A stretch of DNA of 64,000 bases from the NCBI GenBank assembly GCA_965222005.1, contig OZ244935.1, positions 1,612,001 through 1,676,000 on the forward strand, in the 5' to 3' direction. The position numbers and the translations under genes are program-made. The notes under the pieces were generated by a model that searched no databases, was not told where the DNA came from, and saw only the letters and a list, made by a program, of their open reading frames with translations. Each line of letters begins with the position of its first letter. Position 1 is the stretch's first letter. This stretch comes from CBDCTM01 sp965222005. Lineage in GTDB: Bacteria > Bacteroidota > Bacteroidia > Chitinophagales > Saprospiraceae. Shown in pieces: positions 36,018 through 45,900 of the stretch.

Positions 36018-38459
36018 TTACTGATTGCCGCCACTACCTACTCTGTCGGCCTCATCCTCCAGCCCGGTTTTGCGTTTGCGAGATTTGACATTTTGATTAC
36101 CGAATCGGTAGCTTATACTGATGCTGCCGCGGCGGCTGTCCCAATTGCCCCGTCCGGTGGATTCAAGTCCGTTGAAGGCCGAAGTACCACTCCATCCTGA
36201 TTCAAAAAAGATATCACTTACTCCCAGTTTTACATTCAGCCGATCCTGCAGGAAGCGGCGTTGCAAGCCTGCATTGAGGCTCCAGCTTGTATCGTATTTG
36301 AACACACCTCCCCAAATGCCCGGCCCGCTAAACCAACCACTGATTTCGCCTTTCAGCTTCCATGGCAAATCGAAGGTATGCTGCGAATATATATTATAGG
36401 TGAATGCTTGCAGATCTACCACAGCGCCCTCCCCATAATCGGCCTGATTATCGAGATAGGAGGCACTGAGATTGAAATAAGCATTCCACTTTTCGTGAAA
36501 CTGCATCGGCAAACTGGCATTGAAGCCAATTGTAGTTTGCTTGGCCAGGTTTTCCCAGGTAATGAACCCAGCCCGCGGATCCACTTCATCAGGTGCGATC
36601 AAGCGGGTGATCTGATCGGTGGTTTTACTATAGGCCAGTTTGAAATTGTAGCGATATTTGAGGGTGTATCCCAATTCAATATTATTGACAATTTCAGGAT
36701 TCAGGAAGGGATTGCCTTTTTGGTAAGACAACTCGCTGAGCCGGTTGTTAAAGGGGTTGAGTACTTCATAGTCGGGCCGGTTGATACGTCGCCCATAGTT
36801 GAGGGCCAGGGTATGCATCGGAGCTACCTGCCAGGTGAGCCCTGCACTGGGGAACCAGTCGAGATAGCTCAATTCGACAGGTGGTTCCTGCAATTCTTCC
36901 TTAAAAGCTTTAAGGTCGCCGGTAGCTTCGGTTTGCTCGGCACGCAGGCCGGCAGAAAAGCTCCATTTATCATTGATCTGGCGCGAATAGTTGACATAGC
37001 CCGCATAAACCATTTCATCGTATTTAAAGATATTTGAGCGCTCGTCATTGCGGATTGGATTGCCCCCCAACACATCAAAAAAGAGGAAGGTATTGTCAGA
37101 GATGACCTTACTGAATTTGGAGCCAAGTCCGATTTTGCCGTCCAGCAGCTTATCTTCAAAATCCAATTTGGCGGTGTAAATATCAATATCCGAAGGCGTT
37201 TCAAAGTTATTGATGACTTCTGAAAGAAGGATCTGTTCAGTGGCATCATAATATTGATTAGGCTGAAAACGCTCACTGTCATTTTTGAACTTTCCGTAAT
37301 CCAAATCAATATTCACGGTACGCTCCTTTTTGTTGTCAAAACGGTAATTGACATTAAAGCTGTTGCGATCTCTCGGATTTGTATCTTCACTGCCTGCTAC
37401 CAAAATGCTGTCAATTACGGTTGGCGTTTTCTCCAAAGCGATCTCCACCCGATCGGTACTACTATGCGAGCGATCATTCATCCCACCATTGATCAAAAAG
37501 CCCAGAGTGTGTTTATCGGAGAGGAAAAAATCAGTGCCGAGGCGATAATTGTAATAATCCCAGTCGTGTTTTATGTTGATCTCCTCGTCAAGCAAAAATC
37601 CATTTTGCGTTCCGCGAAACACCAAATCATTGAAGCCTGCACCATCGCCAGTACCTAGTGTACCAAATATATTCATTGCTTTATTGCGGTAGTTGCCAGT
37701 TCCACTAAGGTTGTAGCGGTGATGCCTGCCATGGCTAAAGCTACCGCTTAGCGAACCATTGGCTCCCAGGCTTTTGTCTCTTTTGAGGCGAATATCAATA
37801 ATGCCGGCATTGCCTTCAGCTTCGTACTTAGCACCTGGGTTGGTGATAATGTCAAAGCGGTCGATCTGCTCGGCAGGTAGGTTTTGGAGGTAATTGCTCA
37901 GGTCATCACCAGTGAGTGGCAAGCGTTTACCATCTACATATAGTAACACCCCGGAACGGCCCAGCACATTGATATTATCATTGTTATCTACGGTGACTCC
38001 CGGAGCTTTTCGTAACAAGCCGAGCGCGTCGTCTCCGACGCTATTGATCGTGCCTTCCACATTGAATACGGTGCGGTCGGGCTTGACTTCTACCATTGCG
38101 CGGGAAGCTTTTACTGTGACTTCGGAAAGCTCTACCGAAGCTGCGCCAAAGGCCAACACGCCCAGGTCAAGTTGCTCATCGGCGCTAAGGGTGATATCAT
38201 CTTTCCTTAGATCGGGATAGCCTACAAAACTGGCAACAAGGTAATAACTACCTGCTTCGATGCCCTGCATACCAAAAAGCCCTGCTTCATCAGTGATGCC
38301 TGCTTTGGCCATGCTGTTATCTGCGGAGCTGTAGAGTGCTACATTAGCAAACTCCACGGCAGCTCCATCGGCATCCTGTAGCTGCCCTTTGATAGTAGCT
38401 GCATTCAATTGCCCTATGATTTGTACAAGAAGAATGAGGAGTGTCAATGAATGCTTCAT
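36018..38459 (-). CDS. TonB-dependent receptor-like outer-membrane beta-barrel protein
   Basis: This 813-residue protein has a signal peptide (ending LNAA), a CarboxypepD_reg-like domain (IKGQLQDADGAAVEFANVAL, about 22-105) and a plug-like region (LRKAPGVTVDNNDNINVLG, GVLLYVDGKRLPLTG, ITNPGAKYEAEGNAGIIDI). The long barrel is of the OMP_b-brl_3 type, with ALNYGRRINRPDY and NPFLNPEI. It ends with a basic 25-residue tail after the last strand. Many such proteins act as TonB-linked transporters with unknown ligands. The ATG at 38459 gives the signal peptide; the frame upstream to 38576 lacks coding character. Confidence 0.88.
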   Translation of the reverse strand: MKHSLTLLILLVQIIGQLNAATIKGQLQDADGAAVEFANVALYSSADNSMAKAGITDEAGLFGMQGIEAGSYYLVASFVGYPDLRKDDITLSADEQLDLGVLAFGAASVELSEVTVKASRAMVEVKPDRTVFNVEGTINSVGDDALGLLRKAPGVTVDNNDNINVLGRSGVLLYVDGKRLPLTGDDLSNYLQNLPAEQIDRFDIITNPGAKYEAEGNAGIIDIRLKRDKSLGANGSLSGSFSHGRHHRYNLSGTGNYRNKAMNIFGTLGTGDGAGFNDLVFRGTQNGFLLDEEINIKHDWDYYNYRLGTDFFLSDKHTLGFLINGGMNDRSHSSTDRVEIALEKTPTVIDSILVAGSEDTNPRDRNSFNVNYRFDNKKERTVNIDLDYGKFKNDSERFQPNQYYDATEQILLSEVINNFETPSDIDIYTAKLDFEDKLLDGKIGLGSKFSKVISDNTFLFFDVLGGNPIRNDERSNIFKYDEMVYAGYVNYSRQINDKWSFSAGLRAEQTEATGDLKAFKEELQEPPVELSYLDWFPSAGLTWQVAPMHTLALNYGRRINRPDYEVLNPFNNRLSELSYQKGNPFLNPEIVNNIELGYTLKYRYNFKLAYSKTTDQITRLIAPDEVDPRAGFITWENLAKQTTIGFNASLPMQFHEKWNAYFNLSASYLDNQADYGEGAVVDLQAFTYNIYSQHTFDLPWKLKGEISGWFSGPGIWGGVFKYDTSWSLNAGLQRRFLQDRLNVKLGVSDIFFESGWSGTSAFNGLESTGRGNWDSRRGSISISYRFGNQNVKSRKRKTGLEDEADRVGSGGNQ

Positions 38460-38662
38460 GAATTTTATATAATTTTTAAAGTAATGAAATATGGCCGCAA
38501 AATAGCGACTAACCACCGGAGGCACCTTCTTTTTCGATGAATGCTGTTGAAATCTATATAAAAAGGCACAGACCAATTTTCAAACGTATATCTGTGGGAT
38601 ATGCAACAAGGCTATTAGTAACAGATACCTTATGGCAGAAAAGGTTGCTTTAGGAAAGCTGC

Positions 38663-38688
38663 TTTTTCCATGACAAATGATGGAAAAA
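38663..38688 (+). promoter_or_regulatory. inverted repeat upstream of pyc
   Basis: TTTTTCCAT (38663-38671) and ATGGAAAAA (38680-38688) form a 9-base inverted repeat with an 8-base gap, about 50 bases before the pyc start. It could be an operator or simply a small hairpin. Confidence 0.3.
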
Positions 38689-38738
38689 TATTATATTTCG
38701 ATTTTAATTCGAAACTCCTGTAGTTCAAATACCTTTTC

Positions 38739-41700
38739 ATGACTTTCCAAGCTGACCGATTTCAGAAACTTATGGTGGCCAATCGGGGCGAAATTGCTAT
38801 TCGCGTGCTACGCGCCGCCTCCGAACTTCACCTGCGCACCGTTGCTATCTACACCTTCGAAGATCGATATTCATTGCATCGCTACAAAGCTGACGAGGCC
38901 TACCAAATTGGCGGCGATGACGACCCGCTAAAACCCTATCTCGATATTGAAGAGATACTCCGTGTAGCTAAGAAAAACCTTGTAGAGGCCATACATCCCG
39001 GATATGGCTTTCTTTCAGAGAATGTAAACTTTGCGCGGCGATGCCGGGAGGAAGGCATCATTTTTATCGGCCCGGCAGCGGAAGTGATGGAGCAGCTGGG
39101 GGATAAGGTAGCTGCCAAGCGGATTGCCCGTAAGCTCAAAATCCCGGTCATCGAAGATAGCCGGAAAGTGTTGCGCAATGATCAAGTGCTGCTCGCCGAA
39201 GCCGCTCGTATCGGCTACCCCATCATGCTCAAAGCGGCGGCGGGCGGCGGCGGTCGGGGTATGCGGGTAGTGCGCTCAGATAAACAGCTGCTCAACGAAT
39301 TTCAGGAAGCCCGTAACGAAGCCCTCACGGCCTTTGGTGATGGCACCATCTTTATGGAAAAGTACATCAGAAACCCTAAGCACCTGGAGGTACAGATACT
39401 GGGCGATACGCATGGAAATCTGGTGCATTTGTACGAACGCGATTGCTCCGTGCAACGTCGCTTCCAAAAGGTAGTGGAGATCGCTCCCTCTGTGGGCCTT
39501 TCCGAAAATACCCGTCGCCAATTGCATAAATATGCCATACAGATAGCCGAACATGTGCATTATACCCATGCCGGCACGGTTGAGTTTTTGGTGGATCAGG
39601 ATGAGCAGATTTATTTTATCGAAGTGAATCCGCGCATCCAGGTGGAGCATACTATTACAGAGGAAGTCACAGGTATTGATATTGTCCGCTCCCAGATACT
39701 CATTTCGATGGGCTATCCTCTCGACCATCCGACCATTTATATAAAAAAGCAAGAAGATATAGCATGCACCGGCTTTGCTATTCAATGCCGGATCACTACA
39801 GAAGACCCTGAGCAACAATTCAAACCCGACTATGGCACTATTATCGCCTATCGGAGCGCCGGGGGCTTTGGTATCCGGCTCGATGCGGGCAGCGCCTATC
39901 CCGGGGCAACCGTTTCGCCTTTTTTTGACAGCATGCTGGTAAAAGTCACGGCCTGGGGGCGAACCCTCAAAGGAGCCACTGAGCGCTTACAACGCACGCT
40001 TACGGAATTTCGGATAAGAGGGGTGAAAACCAATATTGGCTTTTTGATCAACCTTCTTCAGCATCCGGTTTTTCAAAGCGGCCAGGCAACGGTTCGCTTT
40101 ATCGACCAGCATCCGGCTATTTTGGCTCCTCCCAGATACCGGGATCGCGGCACCAAATTACTTCGCTATCTGGCCAAGGTCATCGTCAATGGCAATCCGG
40201 ATGTGCAGGGCAAAATAGAAGAACGCAGCTTTCGGCAGCCCGTCATCCCGGCAGCACCGATTGCTAATGCCTTTCCGAAAGGCACCAAAGACCTCCTCAC
40301 CGAAAAAGGGCCGGATGCTTTTGCCCGCTGGCTTAAAAAAGAAAAGCGTATCCATTATACCGATACAACTTTCCGTGATGCACACCAGTCTTTGCTCGCT
40401 ACCCGCTTCCGCACGCATGATATGATGCAGGTAGCCGAGCAATTTGCCCGGCAACACGGCGGCGAGTTGTTTTCGATGGAGGTTTGGGGCGGAGCGACCT
40501 TCGATGTTGCCCTCCGCTTTTTGAAAGAGTGCCCCTGGCAGCGGCTCGAATCGCTGCGCCAGGCTATGCCAAATGTGCTGCTGCAAATGTTGCTGCGTGG
40601 CTCCAATGCGGTAGGTTATACAGCATATCCCGACAACCTGATTGAAAAATTTGTGATTACTGCCGCCGAAAAAGGCATCGACCTGTTCAGAATATTCGAT
40701 TCACTCAATTGGATAGAAGCGATGAAAACCAGCATCCGCACGGTGCGTAAACATACCGATGCATTGGCGGAAGTTTGTATTTGCTATACGGGCGACATCA
40801 CCAATCCGGAGCGCCATAAATTCGACTTGCAGTACTATCTCGACTTGGCCCGGCGGATCGAAGACCAAGGGGCGCACATCCTTTGTATTAAGGACATGGC
40901 AGGCCTGCTCAAACCCTATGCTGCCGAATTGCTTATCAAACATTTGCGCAAATCGGTAGATTTGCCCATCCATTTGCATACGCATGATACCTCCTCCGTA
41001 CAATCGGCTACCTATCTCAAAGCAATTGAAGCGGGTGTAGATGTAGTGGATGTAGCGCTCAGTTCGATGTCGGGGCTTACCTCTCAGCCCAATTTCAATT
41101 CGATAGCTGCTATGATGGAGGGCCACAAACGAGAGCGGAAGGTCAATATGACCTCCCTCAATCAGTTTGCCAACTATTGGGAAGCAGTACGGGAGCATTA
41201 CTATCCGTTTGAATCGGAACTCAAATCGGGTACAGCCGAAGTGTATGAGCACGAAATTCCGGGTGGGCAATACAGCAATCTGCGCCCGCAGGCCAGGGGC
41301 TTGGGGTTGGAGGAGCAGTTTGAAACGATCAAAAAAAATTACCGTATTGTCAACGACCTTCTGGGTGATATTGTGAAAGTGACGCCCTCCTCGAAGGTGG
41401 TAGGAGATATGGCTATGTTCATGACTTCCAACAAGCTTAGTAGGGCGGATATCGAGCAGAAGGGCAATTCGCTTGCCTTCCCGGAAAGCATGAAAGCTTT
41501 GATGCGCGGGGACTTGGGGCAGATCGAAGGTGGATTTCCTAAAAAGTTTCAACGGATGGTTCTCAAAGGAGAAAAGGCTTCGCGCCGCCGCCCAAACAGC
41601 CGTCTGGAACCGGTACAGTTTGATGAAGAATTCAAAGAATTTCAGCAAAACTTTGGCCCCTACGTTCATTTCCACGATTTCCTTTCGTATAAATTGTATC

Positions 41701-42197
41701 CAAAAGTTTATGCAGATTTTCACGATCATATCGAGAATTTTGGCTCGGTAAGTACCATCCCAACTGCTGCCTTTTTCTATGGCCTCCAACCCAATGAGGA
41801 AATTCTCATAGAGCTCGATCCCGGTAAGCGAATTCTGGTGCAGTTTCTCAGTATGAGCAGCGCCGATGAGGGAGGTCTGCGCACCGTATTGTTTAAGCTC
41901 AATGGCCAAAACAGGTCGATTCGCGTGCGCGATGAGGCCGTTCAATCCTCTGTAGTGAGCCATCGGAAAGCTAGCGCCGAGCATGAAATTGGAGCCCCCC
42001 TACAGGGCAATTTGTCGAAGGTGCTGGTCAAAAAAGGCGATAAGGTAAAGCCCAACACACCGCTTTTTGTGATCGAAGCTATGAAGATGGAAAGTACGAT
42101 CACCTCGCCTGTTAGTGGTAAGGTCAAGGAAGTGCATTTGACCCAGCGCACTTTAGTAGAGCAGGATGATTTGGTGGTGGAGTTGGAAGTGAAGTAG
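38739..42197 (+). CDS. pyc: Pyruvate carboxylase
   Basis: This 1152-residue protein converts pyruvate and bicarbonate to oxaloacetate with ATP, replenishing the TCA cycle. Domains in order are: biotin carboxylase (about 10-460, VANRGEIAIRVLRA, ATP-grasp loop GGGGRGM at about 170, NPRIQVEHTITEEVTG); carboxyltransferase (about 535-830, DTTFRDAHQSLLATR at about 542, IKDMAGLLKPYAA, HTHDTS); PYC/OADA; and C-terminal biotinyl domain with EAMKMES, biotin on Lys1116. All domains are in one chain of the usual length. It is monocistronic, with an inverted repeat TTTTTCCAT/ATGGAAAAA upstream at 38663-38688. Confidence 0.97.
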   Translation: MTFQADRFQKLMVANRGEIAIRVLRAASELHLRTVAIYTFEDRYSLHRYKADEAYQIGGDDDPLKPYLDIEEILRVAKKNLVEAIHPGYGFLSENVNFARRCREEGIIFIGPAAEVMEQLGDKVAAKRIARKLKIPVIEDSRKVLRNDQVLLAEAARIGYPIMLKAAAGGGGRGMRVVRSDKQLLNEFQEARNEALTAFGDGTIFMEKYIRNPKHLEVQILGDTHGNLVHLYERDCSVQRRFQKVVEIAPSVGLSENTRRQLHKYAIQIAEHVHYTHAGTVEFLVDQDEQIYFIEVNPRIQVEHTITEEVTGIDIVRSQILISMGYPLDHPTIYIKKQEDIACTGFAIQCRITTEDPEQQFKPDYGTIIAYRSAGGFGIRLDAGSAYPGATVSPFFDSMLVKVTAWGRTLKGATERLQRTLTEFRIRGVKTNIGFLINLLQHPVFQSGQATVRFIDQHPAILAPPRYRDRGTKLLRYLAKVIVNGNPDVQGKIEERSFRQPVIPAAPIANAFPKGTKDLLTEKGPDAFARWLKKEKRIHYTDTTFRDAHQSLLATRFRTHDMMQVAEQFARQHGGELFSMEVWGGATFDVALRFLKECPWQRLESLRQAMPNVLLQMLLRGSNAVGYTAYPDNLIEKFVITAAEKGIDLFRIFDSLNWIEAMKTSIRTVRKHTDALAEVCICYTGDITNPERHKFDLQYYLDLARRIEDQGAHILCIKDMAGLLKPYAAELLIKHLRKSVDLPIHLHTHDTSSVQSATYLKAIEAGVDVVDVALSSMSGLTSQPNFNSIAAMMEGHKRERKVNMTSLNQFANYWEAVREHYYPFESELKSGTAEVYEHEIPGGQYSNLRPQARGLGLEEQFETIKKNYRIVNDLLGDIVKVTPSSKVVGDMAMFMTSNKLSRADIEQKGNSLAFPESMKALMRGDLGQIEGGFPKKFQRMVLKGEKASRRRPNSRLEPVQFDEEFKEFQQNFGPYVHFHDFLSYKLYPKVYADFHDHIENFGSVSTIPTAAFFYGLQPNEEILIELDPGKRILVQFLSMSSADEGGLRTVLFKLNGQNRSIRVRDEAVQSSVVSHRKASAEHEIGAPLQGNLSKVLVKKGDKVKPNTPLFVIEAMKMESTITSPVSGKVKEVHLTQRTLVEQDDLVVELEVK

Positions 42198-42272
42198 GTG
42201 GTTCAGGTTGTTGGTACACTAAAACTTTGTACAGCATACAAGATGAACCCTCACAAGTGGGTGCTGACATCT

Positions 42273-42297
42273 GGCTGCTGGCAGCCCAAAATTTTTT
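42273..42297 (+). terminator. weak terminator after pyc
   Basis: GGCTG (42273-42277) and CAGCC (42282-42286) flank a 4-base loop. CAAA and a short T-run follow. Confidence 0.4.
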
Positions 42298-42515
42298 CAT
42301 TTGGATATTATGGGTGGGAAATATTTTTATTTATAAAAACGGCCCGCCCACCTTGACCGGCTGGCTTTTGGCCTGCCAATCATCCAGCACACCGAATGTT
42401 TGGTGAATGATCTGCAATTGAACTTGCGCGCAAAAATATCTTGACACAGCAAACATACACAAAAAGTTGATAATTTTAAAAATTAAACTCATTTTTTTAT
42501 TTTCAGCGTCTCCAC

Positions 42516-42545
42516 AAAAAAAACCTCCCTCTCGAGAGAGGGAGG
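42516..42545 (-). terminator. perfect palindromic terminator on the minus strand
   Basis: The 22-base palindrome CCTCCCTCTCG/CGAGAGAGGGAGG (42524-42545) is followed on the minus strand by eight T (42516-42523). It lies 330 bases beyond the terminator of the giant T9SS gene, so it probably serves a separate transcript. Confidence 0.85.
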
Positions 42546-42860
42546 CATTCCAAGAACTGGTTTCAAAAAGGTCCCAGAACAGCGACTTTGGGAGGCCATC
42601 TCGGGCACTCCCCTATGTAGAATCATGGAATGTTTCCATACCGGTATCATGCCAAGCGCCTTGCAGGGCGGCCTGCTGATACGAGAAGTGGCAACCACTT
42701 CCTTTTCGGCTTACCATAGCGGCAGGCTAAGGTAAGCGGGCTAAATTAGTAGCGGTTTTGGGATGTTTAAAACGGTATTGGGATGTGGGATAAATGCGGG
42801 CTCAGAGAGCTACCGATAAGAATGCTAATGCGTATAGCGAGATTCCTCCCATTTTGTTGC
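42516..42860 (-). ncRNA. candidate structured small RNA
   Basis: The minus strand between two terminators has no open frame of note but many self-complementary segments: GAAGTGG-TTG-CCACTTC, ATGGAA-ACA-TTCCAT, GGGAG(T)GCC-CGAGAT-GGCCTCCC and TCCCA/TGGGA, ending in the CCTCCCTC terminator. The 5' end is not defined; a start between 42780 and 42860 is guessed. A 6S-like or other housekeeping RNA is possible, but no known RNA family was recognised. Confidence 0.45.
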
Positions 42861-42872
42861 AAATTTTGTTAG

Positions 42873-42907
42873 AAAAAAAGGCTGCCTGCACGGAATGGCA
42901 GGCAGCC
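42873..42907 (-). terminator. terminator of the giant T9SS protein gene
   Basis: GGCTGCCTGC (42880-42889) pairs with GCAGGCAGCC (42898-42907) around an 8-base loop. Seven T follow on the minus strand (42873-42879), 29 bases after the stop codon of the upstream gene. Confidence 0.92.
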
Positions 42908-42935
42908 TGGTTTTGGTCGGTTTTTGGAATAGCCC

Positions 42936-45900
42936 CTATCGGATAAGAGTCATCTTTTTCACTGCTGTATGATTGTCTGTTTTGAGCTGGTAGTAGAAAA
43001 TACCCGTCGAACCCAGCTCGGCCTTGTTCAATGGCTGCTCGTGGTAGCCCCGCTCAAAGTGATCCTTGCGGCGCCAGACGAGCTTGCCGGAAATATCATA
43101 CACCTGCAAGCTGGCTTCACCAGACTCGGGTAGCCAAAAGCTGATCAGGGTCTCCGCCCGGAAAGGATTGGGCTGATTTTGGTATAAGGCAAATTTTCGG
43201 ACCGGCAATCCGGAGGCATCTTCAAAGTCAAACTGCACATCCAGCAAGGCGGCATCTGCCCTGTACGCTTCGGCAGGTGTGTATTGCGAATTGAGCTGTA
43301 CCAAATCGCTAAGCTGACCAGACTGCCTGGCTCTAAATTGCAGACGGAACAGTTGCTGCCTTGCGTTCAGCGAAATCGGATCGGCATGGCTCCAACTGGC
43401 CGTCAATGCTCCTTTTTCCAACAGTTGCTGGCCAAAGTTGTCAGCCTTCAGAAGTCCCTTTTCTTCAATATTCACCAATTCCAGTGCCTCCTGATCGTAG
43501 GCCAGGGTAAACTGTAAGCCCAGCAAATCGAGCGCAGCGCGGTTGTGGAAGTCGATGCTGTAGAGCCCTCCGGCTTCCAGCTCCATATCCTCCACACCTA
43601 TTTGTAGAGCGCCATTGCGTTGATCGGTACCCAGCAGCTTGCCCAGCTGGGCGCTGCCATTGACATCGCCGGTTTTTACCGCCACAAAACTGGTTTGTTC
43701 AGAGCTTGTGAGATTGTTGATGTTGAATACCTCCGGAAAACTATAAGCAAATGGATTGGCAGGATCGGGAAAGCTGTAGGCCGCATCGATAAATCGCCAA
43801 GAGGTGTTTTGTGGAAAACTGGTATTGATGAACAGGATCATCTTGCGCAGCTCCACTACATCGAAAGTGGTAATACTACCGGAGCGGTTGATGTCGGCTG
43901 CGATCATAGCGTAGGGTGAACTTAGTGGCAATACACCGAGTATGTGTTTGCTCATCAGCACGAGGTCGTAAGTAGATACACCATTGAGCGGATCGGTATC
44001 CTTTTCGGGCTGTAGGCTGTAGTTGTAGCCGCTGGGTACATCGTCAAACTGGAAGCTTCCTTCGCTGTCGGTCATCTGATCCATCGCCATACCGCCGCTG
44101 AGGTGTACCATGACGTCTTCAACGGCTGCGCCATCGTCGCGCTGGATGGTACCGGCGATGTTGAAATCAGCAGGTAATGCGACCGCACAGTTTGTGCTGG
44201 CTGTATTTTTAAACCTTAGTGTTACATCACAGTCATTCCCTTGTCCAGTTAAATCATACACATATACCACCAATGTGTACTCCCCGTTTGCATCCAGGTC
44301 GGCGCAGCTTATGGTAACTTCATCAGTACCTGAGGGTGGAGCGGCAACATTAATGGGTGGTGCGAAGTTCAAAGGATCAAAGCTAATGATGAGATCATTA
44401 TGAGCCGTACAATTGTCTGTTTCCACCCCTGATCGGATCTGGCTAATATTAATGGTCGCCTGATCTACCCCATTTACATTTTCCAGCAAAACAGGAGAAA
44501 TATTCTTACACACTCCTGCCTCAGGGCCCTTTACGTCTTGCACTGTTAGCAGAAAGTTGCAAGGTGGAATTCCAGTGCCGGGAAAAATTACCATACCCGT
44601 GTATTCCGTAGGGTATTTCATATTGTAAAGAATATGAGAGCAATCAAAATCAAAAAACGTCGCTGTTCCCAGGCCTTGCAACATTATTACCGCTCCGGGA
44701 ATACTGCCGGAATAAACATCTGACAATTCAAGGCGTACCGGCAAAATATCTCCCAGACTGATTGGAACAAAGTCCCGCACATTATCACATTCATCACCAC
44801 TCACCTCGATCTCACAGCTTCCTGTCCCCGTCAAGCCACAGCTATCTGTAGCCGTAAAGGTAATGGTATGTGTACCTTCGGGGAACATGTAGTTTACCAG
44901 GATACCATCTCCACTAGCACTATTTGTAACCGTCCCGCTTGTAATGGTGCCGTCCTCCAACTCGATCTCATGGGTGACATTGGTATCATCAAAAATACTC
45001 TGGCAATTGTCGGTGACTGTTGCTTCTACCGTGACATCATCCATCGCCATGATAGGCGGCTGATTTACTATATCGCAGTTGACGGTAGGCGCCTCAGTAT
45101 CTTTGATGTAGATGGCTTGGAGACACACCCAGGGATCCAAATCGCGTTGGCACCAGTCGCGTATGGTCCAGGTACGGAGTATCTTTTTGCAAATACCTGG
45201 GTCCGGCTCCGGCATGAGGTCGTCTCGATTAAAGCATTTATCTTCCGGGGCGTCCAGTATCTTTGCACAATCGGTATTCCTATATTTTGGCTTTTGATCA
45301 TCGTTTAGATCTTCTTCGGCGATGCTGGGGTTGCAATTGCCGGCACTGATGAATATATCAAAATCATCGGGGCAGGTGATATCACTTTCATCAAAAGGAT
45401 CGGGATTGGTGATGTTGATGCTTTGGGTGCATTCGTCAAAGCGACCGCTTTCGTCCACTGCTACCCAATGGCGGATGATCGGACCCGGCATACCGTCCGG
45501 CCTCAACGAGATTTTACAGGCATCAATGCTGCCTTCGTCCCACACATATACTTTAGTCTCGCCGCAGTTGTCCTCTACGCCATTGTAGTAGCCTATTACA
45601 GGCCCGTGATTGCTTGGAGTACCCATACATACCGGCGCTCCAGGCGGATTTGGGCTGATATCGTTGGTGAGTACGGCATCGAAATCATCGGTACATTCCA
45701 GCTCTACATCATCGGGGCAGGTGATGCGCGGCGCCTCTTTGTCGAGGATGATTACGGGTACCATACAGTCTACAAAATTGGCAATTTTGTTGCCCGCTGC
45801 ATCCTTTAGCACACCATCGCGCATGAGAAAGGGATTGATGGGGCCTGTGGGCGGTTGAGCATCAAAAATGCGCAGCACCACCATCAGATCGGTAGCGCCT

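Larger units (their letters stand above)
42198..42935. other. long non-coding region after pyc
   Basis: This stretch of about 740 bases has no credible protein gene. It holds the weak pyc terminator, a minus-strand terminator at 42516-42545, the candidate non-coding RNA upstream of that, and the terminator of the giant T9SS gene at 42873-42907. Confidence 0.6.

Noticed and set aside
36261..37037. 258-codon open frame antisense to the outer-membrane receptor
   Set aside because: It is a shadow of a well-supported beta-barrel gene and has no recognisable motif or start signal.
40701..41984. 427-codon open frame antisense to pyc
   Set aside because: It lies wholly inside pyruvate carboxylase, which has all its domains, and its residues show no family features.
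42336..42420. GC-rich stretch after pyc as a tRNA or riboswitch
   Set aside because: No cloverleaf, T-loop or known aptamer pattern could be drawn.
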